NCBI GenBank assembly: GCA_002840275.1
Contig: PHAB01000004.1
Span: 1 to 64,000 of the forward strand
DNA from: Firmicutes bacterium HGW-Firmicutes-14
GTDB lineage: Bacteria; Bacillota; Thermincolia; Thermincolales; UBA2595
DNA length: 64,000 bases
Direction: 5' to 3'
In this document: in pieces, positions 1 through 8,450 of the stretch
Numbering within the stretch: the stretch's first letter is position 1
Layout of the letters: each line of letters begins with the position of its first letter
Made by a program: the position numbers and the translations under genes
Notes under the pieces: generated by a model
Database searches by the model: none
Told to the model about the DNA's origin: nothing
Seen by the model: only the letters and a program-made list of their open reading frames with translations

Positions 1-104
1 TTCCGGAGGGTCCTGGCCGTTACCCCGATTTTTTCTGCCAACTCCTGCTGGCTGATGCCTTTCTGTTTTCTTATGGAAGATATACAGTTAGCGATTTTCG
101 ACAT
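1..104 (-). CDS. Small HTH (XRE-like) protein, copy A, N-terminal part only
   Basis: The window edge cuts this gene; only its first ~34 codons are visible. They are nearly identical to the start of the HTH protein at 3338-3532. The visible part reads as the first helices of a lambda-repressor-like helix-turn-helix, with the intact stretch ISQQELAEKIGVTARTLR. The ATG at 104 corresponds to the start of the second copy. It is the last visible gene of the order DUF2294, receptor, CheW, HTH. DNA binding is inferred from the fold; no target is known. Confidence 0.7.
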   Translation of the reverse strand, partial: MSKIANCISSIRKQKGISQQELAEKIGVTARTLR

Positions 105-148
105 ATCCGGACTCCTTAACTGTTGTTACTCCGAAAACCATCCGGTCT

Positions 149-622
149 TCAGACCGCCTGGACCATATTTGAACTAATGACCTCCTCCAGGTCCAGGATT
201 ATTATCAGCCTGTCATCTATTTTGGCTATTCCTTCAATGTAATCTTCTTCCACTCCCTGGCATATCATTGATGAAGGCTTTTCGACCACGTCACCGGATA
301 TCATAAGCACTTCAGATACACCGTCCACTATTATCCCCACCGTGCTTTCGCGGACTTCGATTACTACAATCCTGGTGTTCCCCGCTTCTTCCGGCCCGGA
401 AAAGCCGAACTTCTTCCTGAGGCTGTATATCGGGATAACTTTTCCCCTCAGGTTAATTATTCCTTCAATCAGGTCTGTTGTTCCCGGGATATTTGTCGTC
501 TCCCGGTATACGATGATTTCCCGGACTTTATTAATGTCGGCACCGAAGGATTCCTCCCCCAGTGTGAATACCACGTACTGTTGCTCCTCATATTTTGTTT
601 TCTCAGATGCCTGGGCATTCAC
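149..622 (-). CDS. cheW: CheW-like chemotaxis coupling protein, copy A
   Basis: A single CheW domain over the whole 157 residues, with the family's QYVVFTLGEESFG opening strand, the INKVREII helix, and the NLRGKVIPIYSLRKKFG and ISGDVVEKP segments. CheW proteins link receptors to the CheA kinase in membrane-associated arrays. The start is GTG, with a G-rich Shine-Dalgarno a few bases upstream; copy B uses ATG at the matching position. It starts 13 bases after the receptor gene stops, so the two are presumably co-translated and this CheW may be dedicated to that receptor. It is about 90% identical by eye to copy B (3577-4050). No CheA lies in the window. Confidence 0.93.
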   Translation of the reverse strand: MNAQASEKTKYEEQQYVVFTLGEESFGADINKVREIIVYRETTNIPGTTDLIEGIINLRGKVIPIYSLRKKFGFSGPEEAGNTRIVVIEVRESTVGIIVDGVSEVLMISGDVVEKPSSMICQGVEEDYIEGIAKIDDRLIIILDLEEVISSNMVQAV

Positions 623-635
623 AGAAATACACCCC

Positions 636-2498
636 CTATACCTTAAACTGGGCTATCAGGTCCTGAAGTTCCTGGGCCATCTTCGACAACTGTTCTGCTG
701 AAGCTGAAATCTCTTCAGTGGAAGCAGTGAGCTCTTCAGTTGAGGCAGAAACCTCTTCTGCAGAAGCGGCACTTTCCTCAGAGATGGAAGCGATATTCTG
801 CATAGAGGCATTGACCTGTTCGGCAGAAGCCGACATCTCTTCGGTAGCGGCCGTATTTTCCTCGGTGATGGCAGCCACATTGTTAACCGCCTTGGAGACT
901 TCCTCGCTCCTTTCGAGAATCTCACCGATGAGGCCCATAATCCTGCCTACCTGGTCACCGGCAGTTTTTACCCCCGTCACTATTTCGTTCAGGGATTGTC
1001 CTGCCTCCTGGGCCAGAGACACACCCTCTTCAACCTCCCTGGTCCCTACCTGCATGGATTCCACGGCTACCTTGGTTCCCTTCTGGATGTCGGTAATCAG
1101 TTCCGCTATCTCCTTAGTTGCCTTACCCGATCTCTCGGCCAGCTTCCGGACCTCGTCAGCCACCACCGCAAACCCTTTGCCGTGTTCACCGGCCCGGGCT
1201 GCCTCAATGGCAGCATTGAGGGCCAGCAGGTTTGTCTGTTCAGCTATATCATCGATTACCTGGATTATCTCCCCAATCTTCTGGGACTGTTCACCCAGTT
1301 CGTTTATCCTGCTGGCTGTCTCAAATACCGCTCCTTTTACCTGTTCCATTCCGGCAACGGTTTTCTCCACTGCCTCTCCTCCCTGAACAGCCACAACACC
1401 GTTCTGTTCAGATACCTGTTTAACCGTTTCCATACCCTCAGCCATCATGTCTATCTTCTGGACCATATCATTAACCATGTCGGTGGTACTGATGACATTT
1501 CTGTTCTGGTCCTGGGCGCCTGATGCAATTTGTTCGATGGCCTGGGAAACCTGTTCCACAATTTTTACGGTATCGGTAACACTCTTGGACTGTTCGCCCG
1601 ACCCGACGGCAATCTGTTCTATGGCCTTGGCTACCTGCTGGGTTGCCTTTGTGGCCTCTTCGGAGTTGGAGGAAAGCTCCTCACTGGTGGCCGCCACAGT
1701 CTGGCTGGTGGCGTTTATCCGGTGGACCATGTTCCGCAGATTTGTCAACATTGTATTAAAGGATTTGGTCATTGCGCCTATCTCATCTTTTGAGTCATAC
1801 TCTATTGATTGTGTCAGGTCTCCCTCTGCCATTCTTTCGGCTACCCATGCCACCTTAATAACAGGCTTGGTAACTACATTGGCTAAATAAAAAGCTATTC
1901 CCAAAGACAGCGCTGTTGCCACTGCTGCTGCAATTAACAATTGAGTATTTGTTCTGTCGATAGTTTCATGAAGTTCTTCCTCAATAATTTTGTTTTCTGA
2001 TTTGTACATTTCAATTACCTGGTTTATTGCTGAGTTCATCTCAGCCTGGTGCTGATCAAATTCCCTGCAGGCAGCATCTAAAGCCGCCACGTCGTTTTTC
2101 TCCCAGGCAGGTACAATTTTTTTGAAAAATGCCTCATCGACCTGGGCATCCAGTTCGAAGATTTTATCCCACAACTGTTTGGTTTCTTCAGATTCCGCTG
2201 ATTTCATGGCAATATCCCTGTTGGTATCCATCAAATTGACAGCTTCTTCAAATCTCTTTACGGCTTGAGCATCACTCTGTTCAATAAGGTCCATTTGTTC
2301 AATGTTCTGCCGCTGAACTGCATAGTTCATGGTCAAAAGGGCTTCTATTGCGGATTCCTTTTCGGAAAAGATATCGGCATCACCACCGATTTCCAATAGG
2401 TTTTTGTAAGTTAAACCACATAGTACAATAAACACCAAAACCACTGATAAAAACCCGGATATGAATTTTGTTCTTAACTTCCAGTTTCTGAATGACAT
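636..2498 (-). CDS. Methyl-accepting chemotaxis receptor, copy A
   Basis: About 620 residues in order: short cytoplasmic tail; TM1 at ~11-30; an extracellular helical sensor of ~155 residues that looks like a four-helix bundle (4HB_MCP type); TM2 at ~187-209; HAMP at ~210-262; and a long signalling coiled coil with the conserved hairpin tip [19 protein letters not shown]. The ATG at 2498 is chosen because a GGAGGTG Shine-Dalgarno sits just upstream; a TTG 18 bases earlier is possible. From the end of HAMP onward it is nearly identical to copy B, whereas the sensor is unrelated. The ligand is unknown. Transcribed with CheW A. Confidence 0.95.
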   Translation of the reverse strand: MSFRNWKLRTKFISGFLSVVLVFIVLCGLTYKNLLEIGGDADIFSEKESAIEALLTMNYAVQRQNIEQMDLIEQSDAQAVKRFEEAVNLMDTNRDIAMKSAESEETKQLWDKIFELDAQVDEAFFKKIVPAWEKNDVAALDAACREFDQHQAEMNSAINQVIEMYKSENKIIEEELHETIDRTNTQLLIAAAVATALSLGIAFYLANVVTKPVIKVAWVAERMAEGDLTQSIEYDSKDEIGAMTKSFNTMLTNLRNMVHRINATSQTVAATSEELSSNSEEATKATQQVAKAIEQIAVGSGEQSKSVTDTVKIVEQVSQAIEQIASGAQDQNRNVISTTDMVNDMVQKIDMMAEGMETVKQVSEQNGVVAVQGGEAVEKTVAGMEQVKGAVFETASRINELGEQSQKIGEIIQVIDDIAEQTNLLALNAAIEAARAGEHGKGFAVVADEVRKLAERSGKATKEIAELITDIQKGTKVAVESMQVGTREVEEGVSLAQEAGQSLNEIVTGVKTAGDQVGRIMGLIGEILERSEEVSKAVNNVAAITEENTAATEEMSASAEQVNASMQNIASISEESAASAEEVSASTEELTASTEEISASAEQLSKMAQELQDLIAQFKV

Positions 2499-2537
2499 AA
2501 ACACACCTCCGTACAAAATTTTCCACGTGCCAATTTC

Positions 2538-2927
2538 TTAAGCTACTATTATGAGTTGAGTTAAGTCCTCTTTAAAAATTAATACGATAATGCCTTCATT
2601 ATTTTCAACATCGACATCAGCGAACATTTTGCTGGGCTCTACACTTAATAAATTCTTAATCTCCTGTTGAATTGTCTTGTTCATAACCTGTGTTAACTCA
2701 AGCCTGAATTGTCTAACCTTGTCTTTCCCCCTCTCTGTTTGACTTAATAACACCTCCCCCTGACACAAAAAACCCCTAATCATTAAGACAAATAGGTCCT
2801 TGGTCAGATAACTCTTATAGTTTGTTGGGCCTTTTCCGGTCGTTTCTTTAATGACTCTGGCTACCGTCAGGGCCATTTTTTTTTCTAACCTGTCTTTTCG
2901 TTCGCTATCCTCCCGACAGTACTGCAT
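2538..2927 (-). CDS. DUF2294 family protein, copy A
   Basis: A 129-residue soluble protein with the DUF2294 pattern: an N-terminal helix, then a TGKGPTNYKSY stretch (the family's GKGP motif), a conserved FLVLMIRGFL-type strand, a charged helix and a final strand pair. The family has no established biochemical role. The ATG has a GAGAGGTG Shine-Dalgarno. It lies 39 bases upstream of receptor A in the same direction. A second DUF2294 gene (6426-6785) stands before receptor B, so the pairing with chemoreceptors occurs twice. I infer a role linked to chemotaxis from position only. Confidence 0.8.
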   Translation of the reverse strand: MQYCREDSERKDRLEKKMALTVARVIKETTGKGPTNYKSYLTKDLFVLMIRGFLCQGEVLLSQTERGKDKVRQFRLELTQVMNKTIQQEIKNLLSVEPSKMFADVDVENNEGIIVLIFKEDLTQLIIVA

Positions 2928-2983
2928 TTATTACACCTCTCTTTTCAAGCTATAGTGAATAAATGCTAACACATCCTGGAAAA

Positions 2984-3046
2984 TAAAAAAACCAACAGCT
3001 GTCACAATATCTCCCGTTAAAAGAGAAATATTAACAAAATGTTGGT
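2984..3046 (-). terminator. Terminator-like hairpin in the leader of DUF2294 A
   Basis: On the minus strand an ACCAACA/TGTTGGT outer stem encloses a second stem (AATATTTCTC with GGAGATATT) and is followed by a seven-T run. It lies 57 bases upstream of the DUF2294 A start and downstream of the terminator that closes the previous unit, so it could act as an attenuator. The rest of the 2928-3337 gap is AT-rich and holds one further GC hairpin near 3060-3075 (CCGG arms) but no recognised aptamer. Confidence 0.5.
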
Positions 3047-3272
3047 GTTCTTCCGGCATGTATCCGGCTAACCTTCCCAATATTCTATTTTAAAAAACTC
3101 ACCTCAGGCGACCCGGTCAACCATATTTTATTAAATATGAGAAACATAAGTTAAATTAACAATTTATTGTTTATTTCTACAATATACGACATTATATTAT
3201 ATAATCCTCCTTATTATTAAATTTTTCCAGATATTTATGTTGTGATAAGCATGAATATCCACCTTTTTCAAA

Positions 3273-3317
3273 TAAAAAACCCGGAGCTGATCCATTACCT
3301 TTGGAACAACCCCGGTT
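3273..3317 (-). terminator. Rho-independent terminator after HTH copy B
   Basis: Minus-strand arms CCGGGGTTG and CAGCTCCGG (nine pairs including one or two G-T) are followed by GTTTTTT. It sits 21 bases beyond the HTH B stop and closes the copy-B chemotaxis unit. Confidence 0.75.
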
Positions 3318-3337
3318 AAGTTCTGACAGTATATCAG

Positions 3338-3532
3338 TCAGTCAATATAAAAAAATAACCTTTCCACAGGTATGTCCAATACCTGTGCCACCAAAAAGGC
3401 CTGGTCCAGCCTGGGATAATCACTGCCGTTTTCCCATTTCCGGAGGGTCCTGGCCGTTACCCCGATTTTTTCTGGCTGGCTGATGCCTTTCTGTTTTCTT
3501 ATGGAAGATATACAGTTAGCGATTTTCAACAT
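3338..3532 (-). CDS. Small HTH (XRE-like) protein, copy B, with a 3-residue deletion
   Basis: A 64-residue helix-turn-helix protein. Compared with copy A at the window edge it lacks nine bases (copy A GISQQELAEKIGV, copy B GISQPEKIGV), which removes most of the second helix of the HTH while keeping the frame. The rest, with TARTLRKWENGSDYPRLDQAF and a short C-terminal tail, looks like a regular XRE-type domain. DNA binding may therefore be lost or changed. The ATG and its upstream bases are conserved between copies. It is the last gene of the copy-B unit, 44 bases after CheW B. Confidence 0.7.
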   Translation of the reverse strand: MLKIANCISSIRKQKGISQPEKIGVTARTLRKWENGSDYPRLDQAFLVAQVLDIPVERLFFYID

Positions 3533-3576
3533 ATCCGGACTCCTTAACTGTTGTTACTCCGAAAACCATCCGGTCT

Positions 3577-4050
3577 TCAGACCGCCTGGACCACATCTGA
3601 ACTGATGACCTTCTCCAGGTCAAGGATTATTATCAGCCTGTTATCAATTTTGGCAATCCCGTCAATATAGCCTGAATCCACTCCCTGACATATCATGGAT
3701 GAAGGCTTTTCCATCACGTCACCGGATATCACAAGCACTTCGGATACACCGTCCACAATCACCCCCACCGTGCTTCCGCAGACTTCGATTACTACTATCC
3801 TGGTGTTCCTGGTACCTTCTGGTTCCGGAAACCCGAACTTTTTCCTGAGGCTGTATATCGGGATAACTTTTCCCCTTAGGTTTATTATACCTTCAACCAG
3901 GTCTGTGGTCCCGGGGATATTTGTCGTCTCCCGGTAAACGATGATTTCCCGTACTTTATTAATATCGACACCGAAGGATTCTTCCCCCAGTGTGAATACC
4001 ACATACTGCTGTTCCCCATATTTTATTTCTTCAGACACCTGGGCATTCAT
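3577..4050 (-). CDS. cheW: CheW-like chemotaxis coupling protein, copy B
   Basis: A single 157-residue CheW domain that couples chemoreceptors to CheA. It is nearly identical to copy A; differences are scattered, for example GVDINKVRE against GADINKVRE and FPEPEGTRN against FSGPEEAGN. The start is ATG after a run of G in the Shine-Dalgarno region, and it begins 14 bases after receptor B stops. The shared flanking sequence shows that the whole HTH-CheW-receptor unit was duplicated rather than cheW alone. Confidence 0.93.
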   Translation of the reverse strand: MNAQVSEEIKYGEQQYVVFTLGEESFGVDINKVREIIVYRETTNIPGTTDLVEGIINLRGKVIPIYSLRKKFGFPEPEGTRNTRIVVIEVCGSTVGVIVDGVSEVLVISGDVMEKPSSMICQGVDSGYIDGIAKIDNRLIIILDLEKVISSDVVQAV

Positions 4051-4064
4051 AAAAACACACCCCC

Positions 4065-5939
4065 CTATACCTTGAACCGTGCTATCAGGTCCTGCAGTTC
4101 CTGGGCCATTCTGGACAGCTGTTCTGCTGAGGCCGAAATCTCTTCAGTGGAAGCGGTGAGCTCTTCAGTGGAAGCAGATACCTCTTCGGCAGAAGCGGCA
4201 CTCTCTTCAGAGATAGAAGCAATATTCTGCATTGAGGCATTAACCTGTTCGGCTGAAGCCGACATCTCTTCGGTAGCCGCCGTATTCTCTTCGGTGATGG
4301 CTGCCACATTGTTGACTGCCTTGGAGACTTCCCCGCTCCTGTCGAGAATCTCACCAATGAGGCCCATAATCCTGCCTACCTGGTCACCGGCAGTTTCTAC
4401 TCCTGTCACTATTTCGTTCAGGGATTCTCCTGCCTCCCGGGCCAGGGATACCCCTTCTTCAACCTCCTTGGTCCCTATCTGCATGGATTCTACTGCTACC
4501 TTGGTCCCCCTCTGGATATCAGTAATAAGTTCCGCTATCTCCTTGGTTGCCTTGCCTGACCTCTCAGCCAGCTTCCGGACCTCGTCAGCCACCACTGCAA
4601 ACCCTTTGCCGTGCTCACCGGCCCGGGCTGCCTCAATAGCGGCATTAAGGGCCAGCAGGTTTGTCTGTTCAGCTATATCATCGATTACCTGGATTATTTC
4701 TCCGATTTTCTGGGACTGTTCACCCAGTTCGTTTATCCTCCTGGCTGTTTCAAACACTGCTTCTTTTACCTGCTCCATTCCGGCAACGGTTTTCTCCACT
4801 GCCTGTCCTCCCTGGACAGCCACAACACCGTTCTTTTCAGATACTTGCTTTACCGTGTCCATACCTTCAGCCATCATGTCTATTTTTTGGACCATCTCAT
4901 TAACCATGTCAGTGGTACTGATGACGTTTTTGTTCTGGTCCTGGGCACCTGCGGCAATCTGTTCGATGGCCTGGGAAACCTGTTCCACCACTTTTACGGT
5001 ATCGGTAACACTCTTGGACTGTTCCCCCGACCCGATGGCAATCTGTTCAATGGCCTTGGCCACCTGCTGGGTAGCCTTTGTCGCCTCTTCGGAGTTGGAG
5101 GAAAGCTCCTCACTGGTGGCAGCCACAGTCTGGCTGGTGGCATTTATTTGGTGGACCATGTTCCGCAGGTTGTCTACCATTTTATTAAATGAGTCAGCAA
5201 GGGTCTTAATCTCATCATTGGTTTTTACCTGAAGTGTTTCAACAGTCAGGTCACCGTTTCCTACCCTTTCCGCCGCTCCTGTCACCAGTTTTACTGAATT
5301 GGACATAGTTGTCGCAATATAAAGGCTTATTATAACACTCAATATCAAGGCGCCGGCGATAATGAACAATATTTTGTTCTTATCAGCCTTATAGGCGGCT
5401 TCAGCTTCCGCTTTGGCCTTATTGGCTTGTTCATCATTGTAGTTCAGCAATTCATCCAGAAGGGCGGAATTATGGTCATAGGAATCCCTTGATTCGCCTT
5501 TTTGGATTGATATGGCGGCAGTTATGTTCCCCTGGTTAACCAGGTTCATCATCCTGCTATGAATTTCCTGGTACTGTTGCCTCCCTGCATTGATTCCTTC
5601 AATTTTCTCTTTGGCAAAATCTGATTTAAACCTTGGGAAAAGTTCTGATGAAAGCTGTTCAACTGCTTTTACCCGTCCTTCATATCTATCCATATATTCC
5701 TGAAATTCGGCCTGGTCATTCAAACTTGCAGAAAATAAAGCCTGTACCTCGTCACGGCGCATCCCTGACCATTCGAACGCTAACTTCTGAAGTCCTTCTG
5801 CTTTTGGCAGCCGGTTTTCAGACACGTCTTCAACTATTTCGTATGTGCTTGCTCCAAGATTTATACCCAACCAGCCTATTATACCGGTAAGGGCCACAAC
5901 AACCAGAAAAGAGATCATCAACTTTGCTTTAATGTTCAT
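4065..5939 (-). CDS. Methyl-accepting chemotaxis receptor, copy B
   Basis: About 624 residues: TM1 near the N-terminus ([19 protein letters not shown]), an extracellular helical 4HB-type sensor, TM2 ([20 protein letters not shown]), HAMP, and a signalling coiled coil with the [19 protein letters not shown] tip. The ATG at 5939 is preferred over a GTG nine bases upstream, because the GGGGTG Shine-Dalgarno overlaps that GTG. The signalling half is almost identical to copy A, but the sensor and HAMP are different. A c-di-GMP-I riboswitch and terminator lie in its leader, so receptor B, CheW B and HTH B should respond to c-di-GMP whereas the copy-A unit has no visible aptamer. Confidence 0.95.
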   Translation of the reverse strand: MNIKAKLMISFLVVVALTGIIGWLGINLGASTYEIVEDVSENRLPKAEGLQKLAFEWSGMRRDEVQALFSASLNDQAEFQEYMDRYEGRVKAVEQLSSELFPRFKSDFAKEKIEGINAGRQQYQEIHSRMMNLVNQGNITAAISIQKGESRDSYDHNSALLDELLNYNDEQANKAKAEAEAAYKADKNKILFIIAGALILSVIISLYIATTMSNSVKLVTGAAERVGNGDLTVETLQVKTNDEIKTLADSFNKMVDNLRNMVHQINATSQTVAATSEELSSNSEEATKATQQVAKAIEQIAIGSGEQSKSVTDTVKVVEQVSQAIEQIAAGAQDQNKNVISTTDMVNEMVQKIDMMAEGMDTVKQVSEKNGVVAVQGGQAVEKTVAGMEQVKEAVFETARRINELGEQSQKIGEIIQVIDDIAEQTNLLALNAAIEAARAGEHGKGFAVVADEVRKLAERSGKATKEIAELITDIQRGTKVAVESMQIGTKEVEEGVSLAREAGESLNEIVTGVETAGDQVGRIMGLIGEILDRSGEVSKAVNNVAAITEENTAATEEMSASAEQVNASMQNIASISEESAASAEEVSASTEELTASTEEISASAEQLSRMAQELQDLIARFKV

Positions 5940-6035
5940 ATACTTCACCCCTTAAAATTATATTTCTTTCCCTATGCCGTCCCATACTTAGTTACCAATA
6001 AGGCTCTCTCCGGAACTCCAGGCAAACCCCCTTCC

Positions 6036-6075
6036 CAAATAAAATGCACCTGTCCGCCTACCCGGGCAAGTGCAA
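6036..6075 (-). terminator. Expression-platform terminator of the c-di-GMP riboswitch
   Basis: Minus-strand arms TGCACTTG and CAGGTGCA pair around a GC-rich loop and are followed by TTTTATTT. It stands just downstream of the c-di-GMP-I aptamer and about 100 bases before the receptor B start, the usual layout of a transcription-terminating switch. Confidence 0.7.
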
Positions 6076-6087
6076 ATAATGGTAACA

Positions 6088-6186
6088 TATGCCTCATCCC
6101 AGGTAACCCGGCTGTCATGAACAGGAAATCCTGTTCGAAGACCCGTGGCTTTGCGCCCCCGCCTTTCGGCGTGTTTGCCCTTTTCT
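6088..6186 (-). promoter_or_regulatory. Cyclic di-GMP-I (GEMM) riboswitch
   Basis: The minus strand carries the GEMM-I signature: AGGGCAAAC, a GAAA-capped hairpin (GCCGAAAGGC), GGCGCAAAGCCACGGG, and in the second helix AGCCGGGTTACC, the tetraloop-receptor side. The order and spacing match the c-di-GMP-I aptamer. It precedes receptor B and is followed by a terminator. In this class c-di-GMP often controls motility and chemotaxis genes. Whether ligand turns this one on or off cannot be read from sequence alone. Confidence 0.88.
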
Positions 6187-6235
6187 GGTCTATTAATGAA
6201 TGTAATTATCTTCACAATTGTAAGCAGGATAAAAA

Positions 6236-6330
6236 ATAAAAAACACCCACCGGTACCATTCAGTCCTCGCAAGGACCGGTTGGAACCCTGGATGTGCGTT
6301 TGGGGAGATACCGGTAATCAGCAGCGCCCC
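6236..6330 (-). promoter_or_regulatory. Unassigned structured RNA element, copy 1
   Basis: Minus strand: a GGGG...CCCC hairpin, a short linker, then a long stem whose upper part holds ACCGG, a small GTCC/GGAC hairpin and CTGAA, followed by a T-run. Copy 2 (6870-6966) keeps the loop bases CCAACCGG and GGACTGAATGG while its stem bases differ, which suggests selection on RNA structure. It lies between the DUF2294 B stop and the c-di-GMP riboswitch. I do not recognise a known family. Confidence 0.5.
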
Positions 6331-6425
6331 ATTCTTACAATTTTCTACTTATTTTTTCACCTTTCTACATTATTTCTAAATTTCCTTCTTCAACTTTGAT
6401 CTTTTCTTTTTTTTATAGTAATTTC

Positions 6426-6785
6426 CTATAATGGCCTATCAAGAATAACAAGGCATATTGTTGAATTATTGCTAACATCAACACTATATACATGTTTTAT
6501 AATTTTTCTGCCAATAATTAATTCAATCCGGTGGGCTACCTCACCTTTGGCAAAGTCAAACAGGGCTTCCCTATACTGAAGCACAGTTTCCACAAGATGA
6601 GGATTACTTTGTAACATCTCAAGTTCTATCCTGCGAAGAAACCCGTAAAATTCCAGGACAATAATTTCGTCTATCATCCTGATGTTTATACGTTCAGGGC
6701 CCTTGCCAAACACTTCTTTTGATATCTTCTTTAATTCACTGAGCAGAACATGTCTGATATAACTATTATCCTGTTCCGGCGCCAC
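6426..6785 (-). CDS. DUF2294 family protein, copy B
   Basis: A 119-residue soluble protein of the same family as 2538-2927, with FGKGPERINIRMIDEIIVLEF at the GKGP motif, followed by the charged helix and the C-terminal strands. Identity to copy A is low, unlike CheW and the receptor, so this pair is older or came separately. GTG at 6785 is preferred because GGAGGAAGG lies just upstream; a TTG 15 bases earlier is possible. Function is unknown. It stands before the riboswitch and receptor B in the same direction. Confidence 0.78.
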   Translation of the reverse strand: MAPEQDNSYIRHVLLSELKKISKEVFGKGPERINIRMIDEIIVLEFYGFLRRIELEMLQSNPHLVETVLQYREALFDFAKGEVAHRIELIIGRKIIKHVYSVDVSNNSTICLVILDRPL

Positions 6786-6869
6786 ATTGCCTTCCTCCAA
6801 ATAGGTTACTGTAAATATTTTAATCGGTCTTTAGTTTCTATCACAACCCCCCGAACACCCTAAAGAAAA

Positions 6870-6966
6870 CAAAAAACATCCATTGTACCATTCAGTCCAT
6901 GGGAGCCGGTTGGTAACACAAGATGCCGCAAAAAAGGAATTCCTGCAGCTGTGGTACAGGCGTTCC
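6870..6966 (-). promoter_or_regulatory. Unassigned structured RNA element, copy 2
   Basis: Minus strand: a GGAA...TTCC hairpin, a linker with TTTTTTGCGG, then a stem CATCTTGTGTTACCA with TGGTACAATGGATG around the conserved ACCGG and CTGAA bases, and a TTTTTT run. It forms part of the ~300-base leader before DUF2294 B. The rest of the 6786-7100 gap is AT-rich and I saw nothing else in it. Confidence 0.5.
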
Positions 6967-7099
6967 TTAAATTATGAAATTGAAATGGCTTTTTTCTTCG
7001 ACATAATATTCTAATTTTCCTGCTTATTTCTGCATTTTTCTCTATATTTTGTTATTTTTCAATATTACACAACGTACTACAATATAATTTGGCACACCG

Positions 7100-7128
7100 A
7101 AAAAAATCCACCGGGTGCACCCGGTGGT
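7100..7128 (-). terminator. Terminator of the rapZ-yvcK unit
   Basis: A perfect 20-base palindrome (CCACCGGGTG/CACCCGGTGG) is followed on the minus strand by ATTTTTTT, 44 bases after the YvcK stop. No whiA gene lies between YvcK and this terminator, although whiA often follows these two genes in Firmicutes. Confidence 0.85.
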
Positions 7129-7171
7129 TGTATCACATCTGCCTCGCCTTATGTTTTTCCGCAAAAAAGAT

Positions 7172-8431
7172 TTACATATAAAACTTCTCGTTCTTATGTT
7201 TAATCATCCCAATCAGTTCAATTATTGCCTGGGCAAGTTTATCCGGGTCATGGCGGACCACGTCGGTTTTAAAAACCAGGTCCTTTTTCACCGGTTTAAC
7301 ATTCATCTGTTCGATGAGCTTGATATCCGGGGCTACGGGAACGGCACCATCCTCCCTGTATTTGCGGAGCAAAGTCCTGGGGATGTCCTCCACGTTAAGC
7401 ACCGCATAATCTATCAGGCCGGATCCGGCGTGTTCATGGATAGCCCTAACATGGTCAGATGCCTTGTAACCATCTGTTTCACCGGGCTGGGTCATAATAT
7501 TGCACACATATACCGCAACCGCAGGGGATTGGGTGATGGCATCAGCCATTCCCCTCACCAGCAGGTTGGGGATGACACTGGTATAAAGGCTGCCCGGGCC
7601 CAAAATGATAATGTCAGCGTTGTAGATGGCCCTGTAAGCCTCTGAGACGGGTTCACAGTCGCCCGGTTTCAGGAAAACCCTCCGGATCCGTTTCCCCGTG
7701 CGGGGTATTTTTGATTCCCCTTCAATTATACTGCCATCCTCAAGTTCGGCACAGAGGGAACAATGCTTCAGAGTCGCAGGCAGGACCTGACCCCTGATAG
7801 CCAGAACCCTGCTCATTTCCCTGACGGCAGTACTGAAATCACCTGCTATCTGGGTCATGGCTGCTATCAAAAGGTTTCCCATGCTGTGGCCGGCCAAGCC
7901 GTACCCGTTGGAAAACCGGTGCTGGAACAGGTCCTCCATAAGGGATTCCTTGTCAGCCAGGGCGACCAGGCAGTTCCGGATATCCCCCGGCGGCAGGATG
8001 CCAAACTCCCCGCGGATTTTGCCGGAACTCCCCCCATCATCAGCTACGGTTACAATGGCAGTAATATTGCTGGTATATTTTTTCAAACCGCGCAGGAGGA
8101 CCGAGAGGCCGGTCCCTCCGCCAACCACCACAACTTTGGGACCACGGCTGAGGTGATGTTTGCGGTAGATTAAGTCGGCCACCTCATCCTGTTTTTCCGG
8201 GGCCAGGACATTAATTATTGACCCTATTGTATTCCGGAAACCTATCACGATCAGGAACAGGCCAATTATAAAGAACAGTACGCCTATCCCCAATGACGTA
8301 CCCTGAAGGTCCGGACGCAGTTTATTGGTTATCAGCACCAGACCGGCCCCGGAAAAAATCGCCCCGATAAGGGACAGGAAAATCCACCGTTTTACACGCA
8401 TCCCGGGGTAAAGCCACTTAAGCTTGTTCAT
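7172..8431 (-). CDS. yvcK: Gluconeogenesis factor family protein (YvcK/MgfK)
   Basis: A 419-residue protein. Two transmembrane helices at ~15-75 precede a CofD-like/YvcK domain with VVVGGGTGLSVLLRGLK, TVADDGGSSG and LPPGDIRNCLVAL. In Bacillus, YvcK binds UDP-sugars and is needed for growth on gluconeogenic carbon and for cell shape; the CofD fold does not imply F420 synthesis here. The N-terminal membrane helices are a known variant in clostridia. GGGAGTG precedes the ATG. It follows RapZ by 19 bases, a conserved pairing, and a terminator closes the unit. Confidence 0.92.
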   Translation of the reverse strand: MNKLKWLYPGMRVKRWIFLSLIGAIFSGAGLVLITNKLRPDLQGTSLGIGVLFFIIGLFLIVIGFRNTIGSIINVLAPEKQDEVADLIYRKHHLSRGPKVVVVGGGTGLSVLLRGLKKYTSNITAIVTVADDGGSSGKIRGEFGILPPGDIRNCLVALADKESLMEDLFQHRFSNGYGLAGHSMGNLLIAAMTQIAGDFSTAVREMSRVLAIRGQVLPATLKHCSLCAELEDGSIIEGESKIPRTGKRIRRVFLKPGDCEPVSEAYRAIYNADIIILGPGSLYTSVIPNLLVRGMADAITQSPAVAVYVCNIMTQPGETDGYKASDHVRAIHEHAGSGLIDYAVLNVEDIPRTLLRKYREDGAVPVAPDIKLIEQMNVKPVKKDLVFKTDVVRHDPDKLAQAIIELIGMIKHKNEKFYM

Positions 8432-8450
8432 TATGCTACACTCCCGAAGT

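Noticed and set aside
718-1386. Ser/Ala-rich open frame opposite the receptor signalling domain
   Set aside because: It mirrors the codon pattern of the receptor on the other strand, repeats opposite the second receptor, and lacks a ribosome-binding site.
6236-6966. T-box leader, because of TGGTACC within the repeated RNA element
   Set aside because: The bases around it do not match the T-box consensus, there is no long stem I with a specifier loop, and no aminoacyl-tRNA synthetase or amino-acid gene follows.
7172-8431. CofD-type F420 biosynthesis enzyme
   Set aside because: The fold is shared, but the pairing with RapZ and the motif set fit YvcK.
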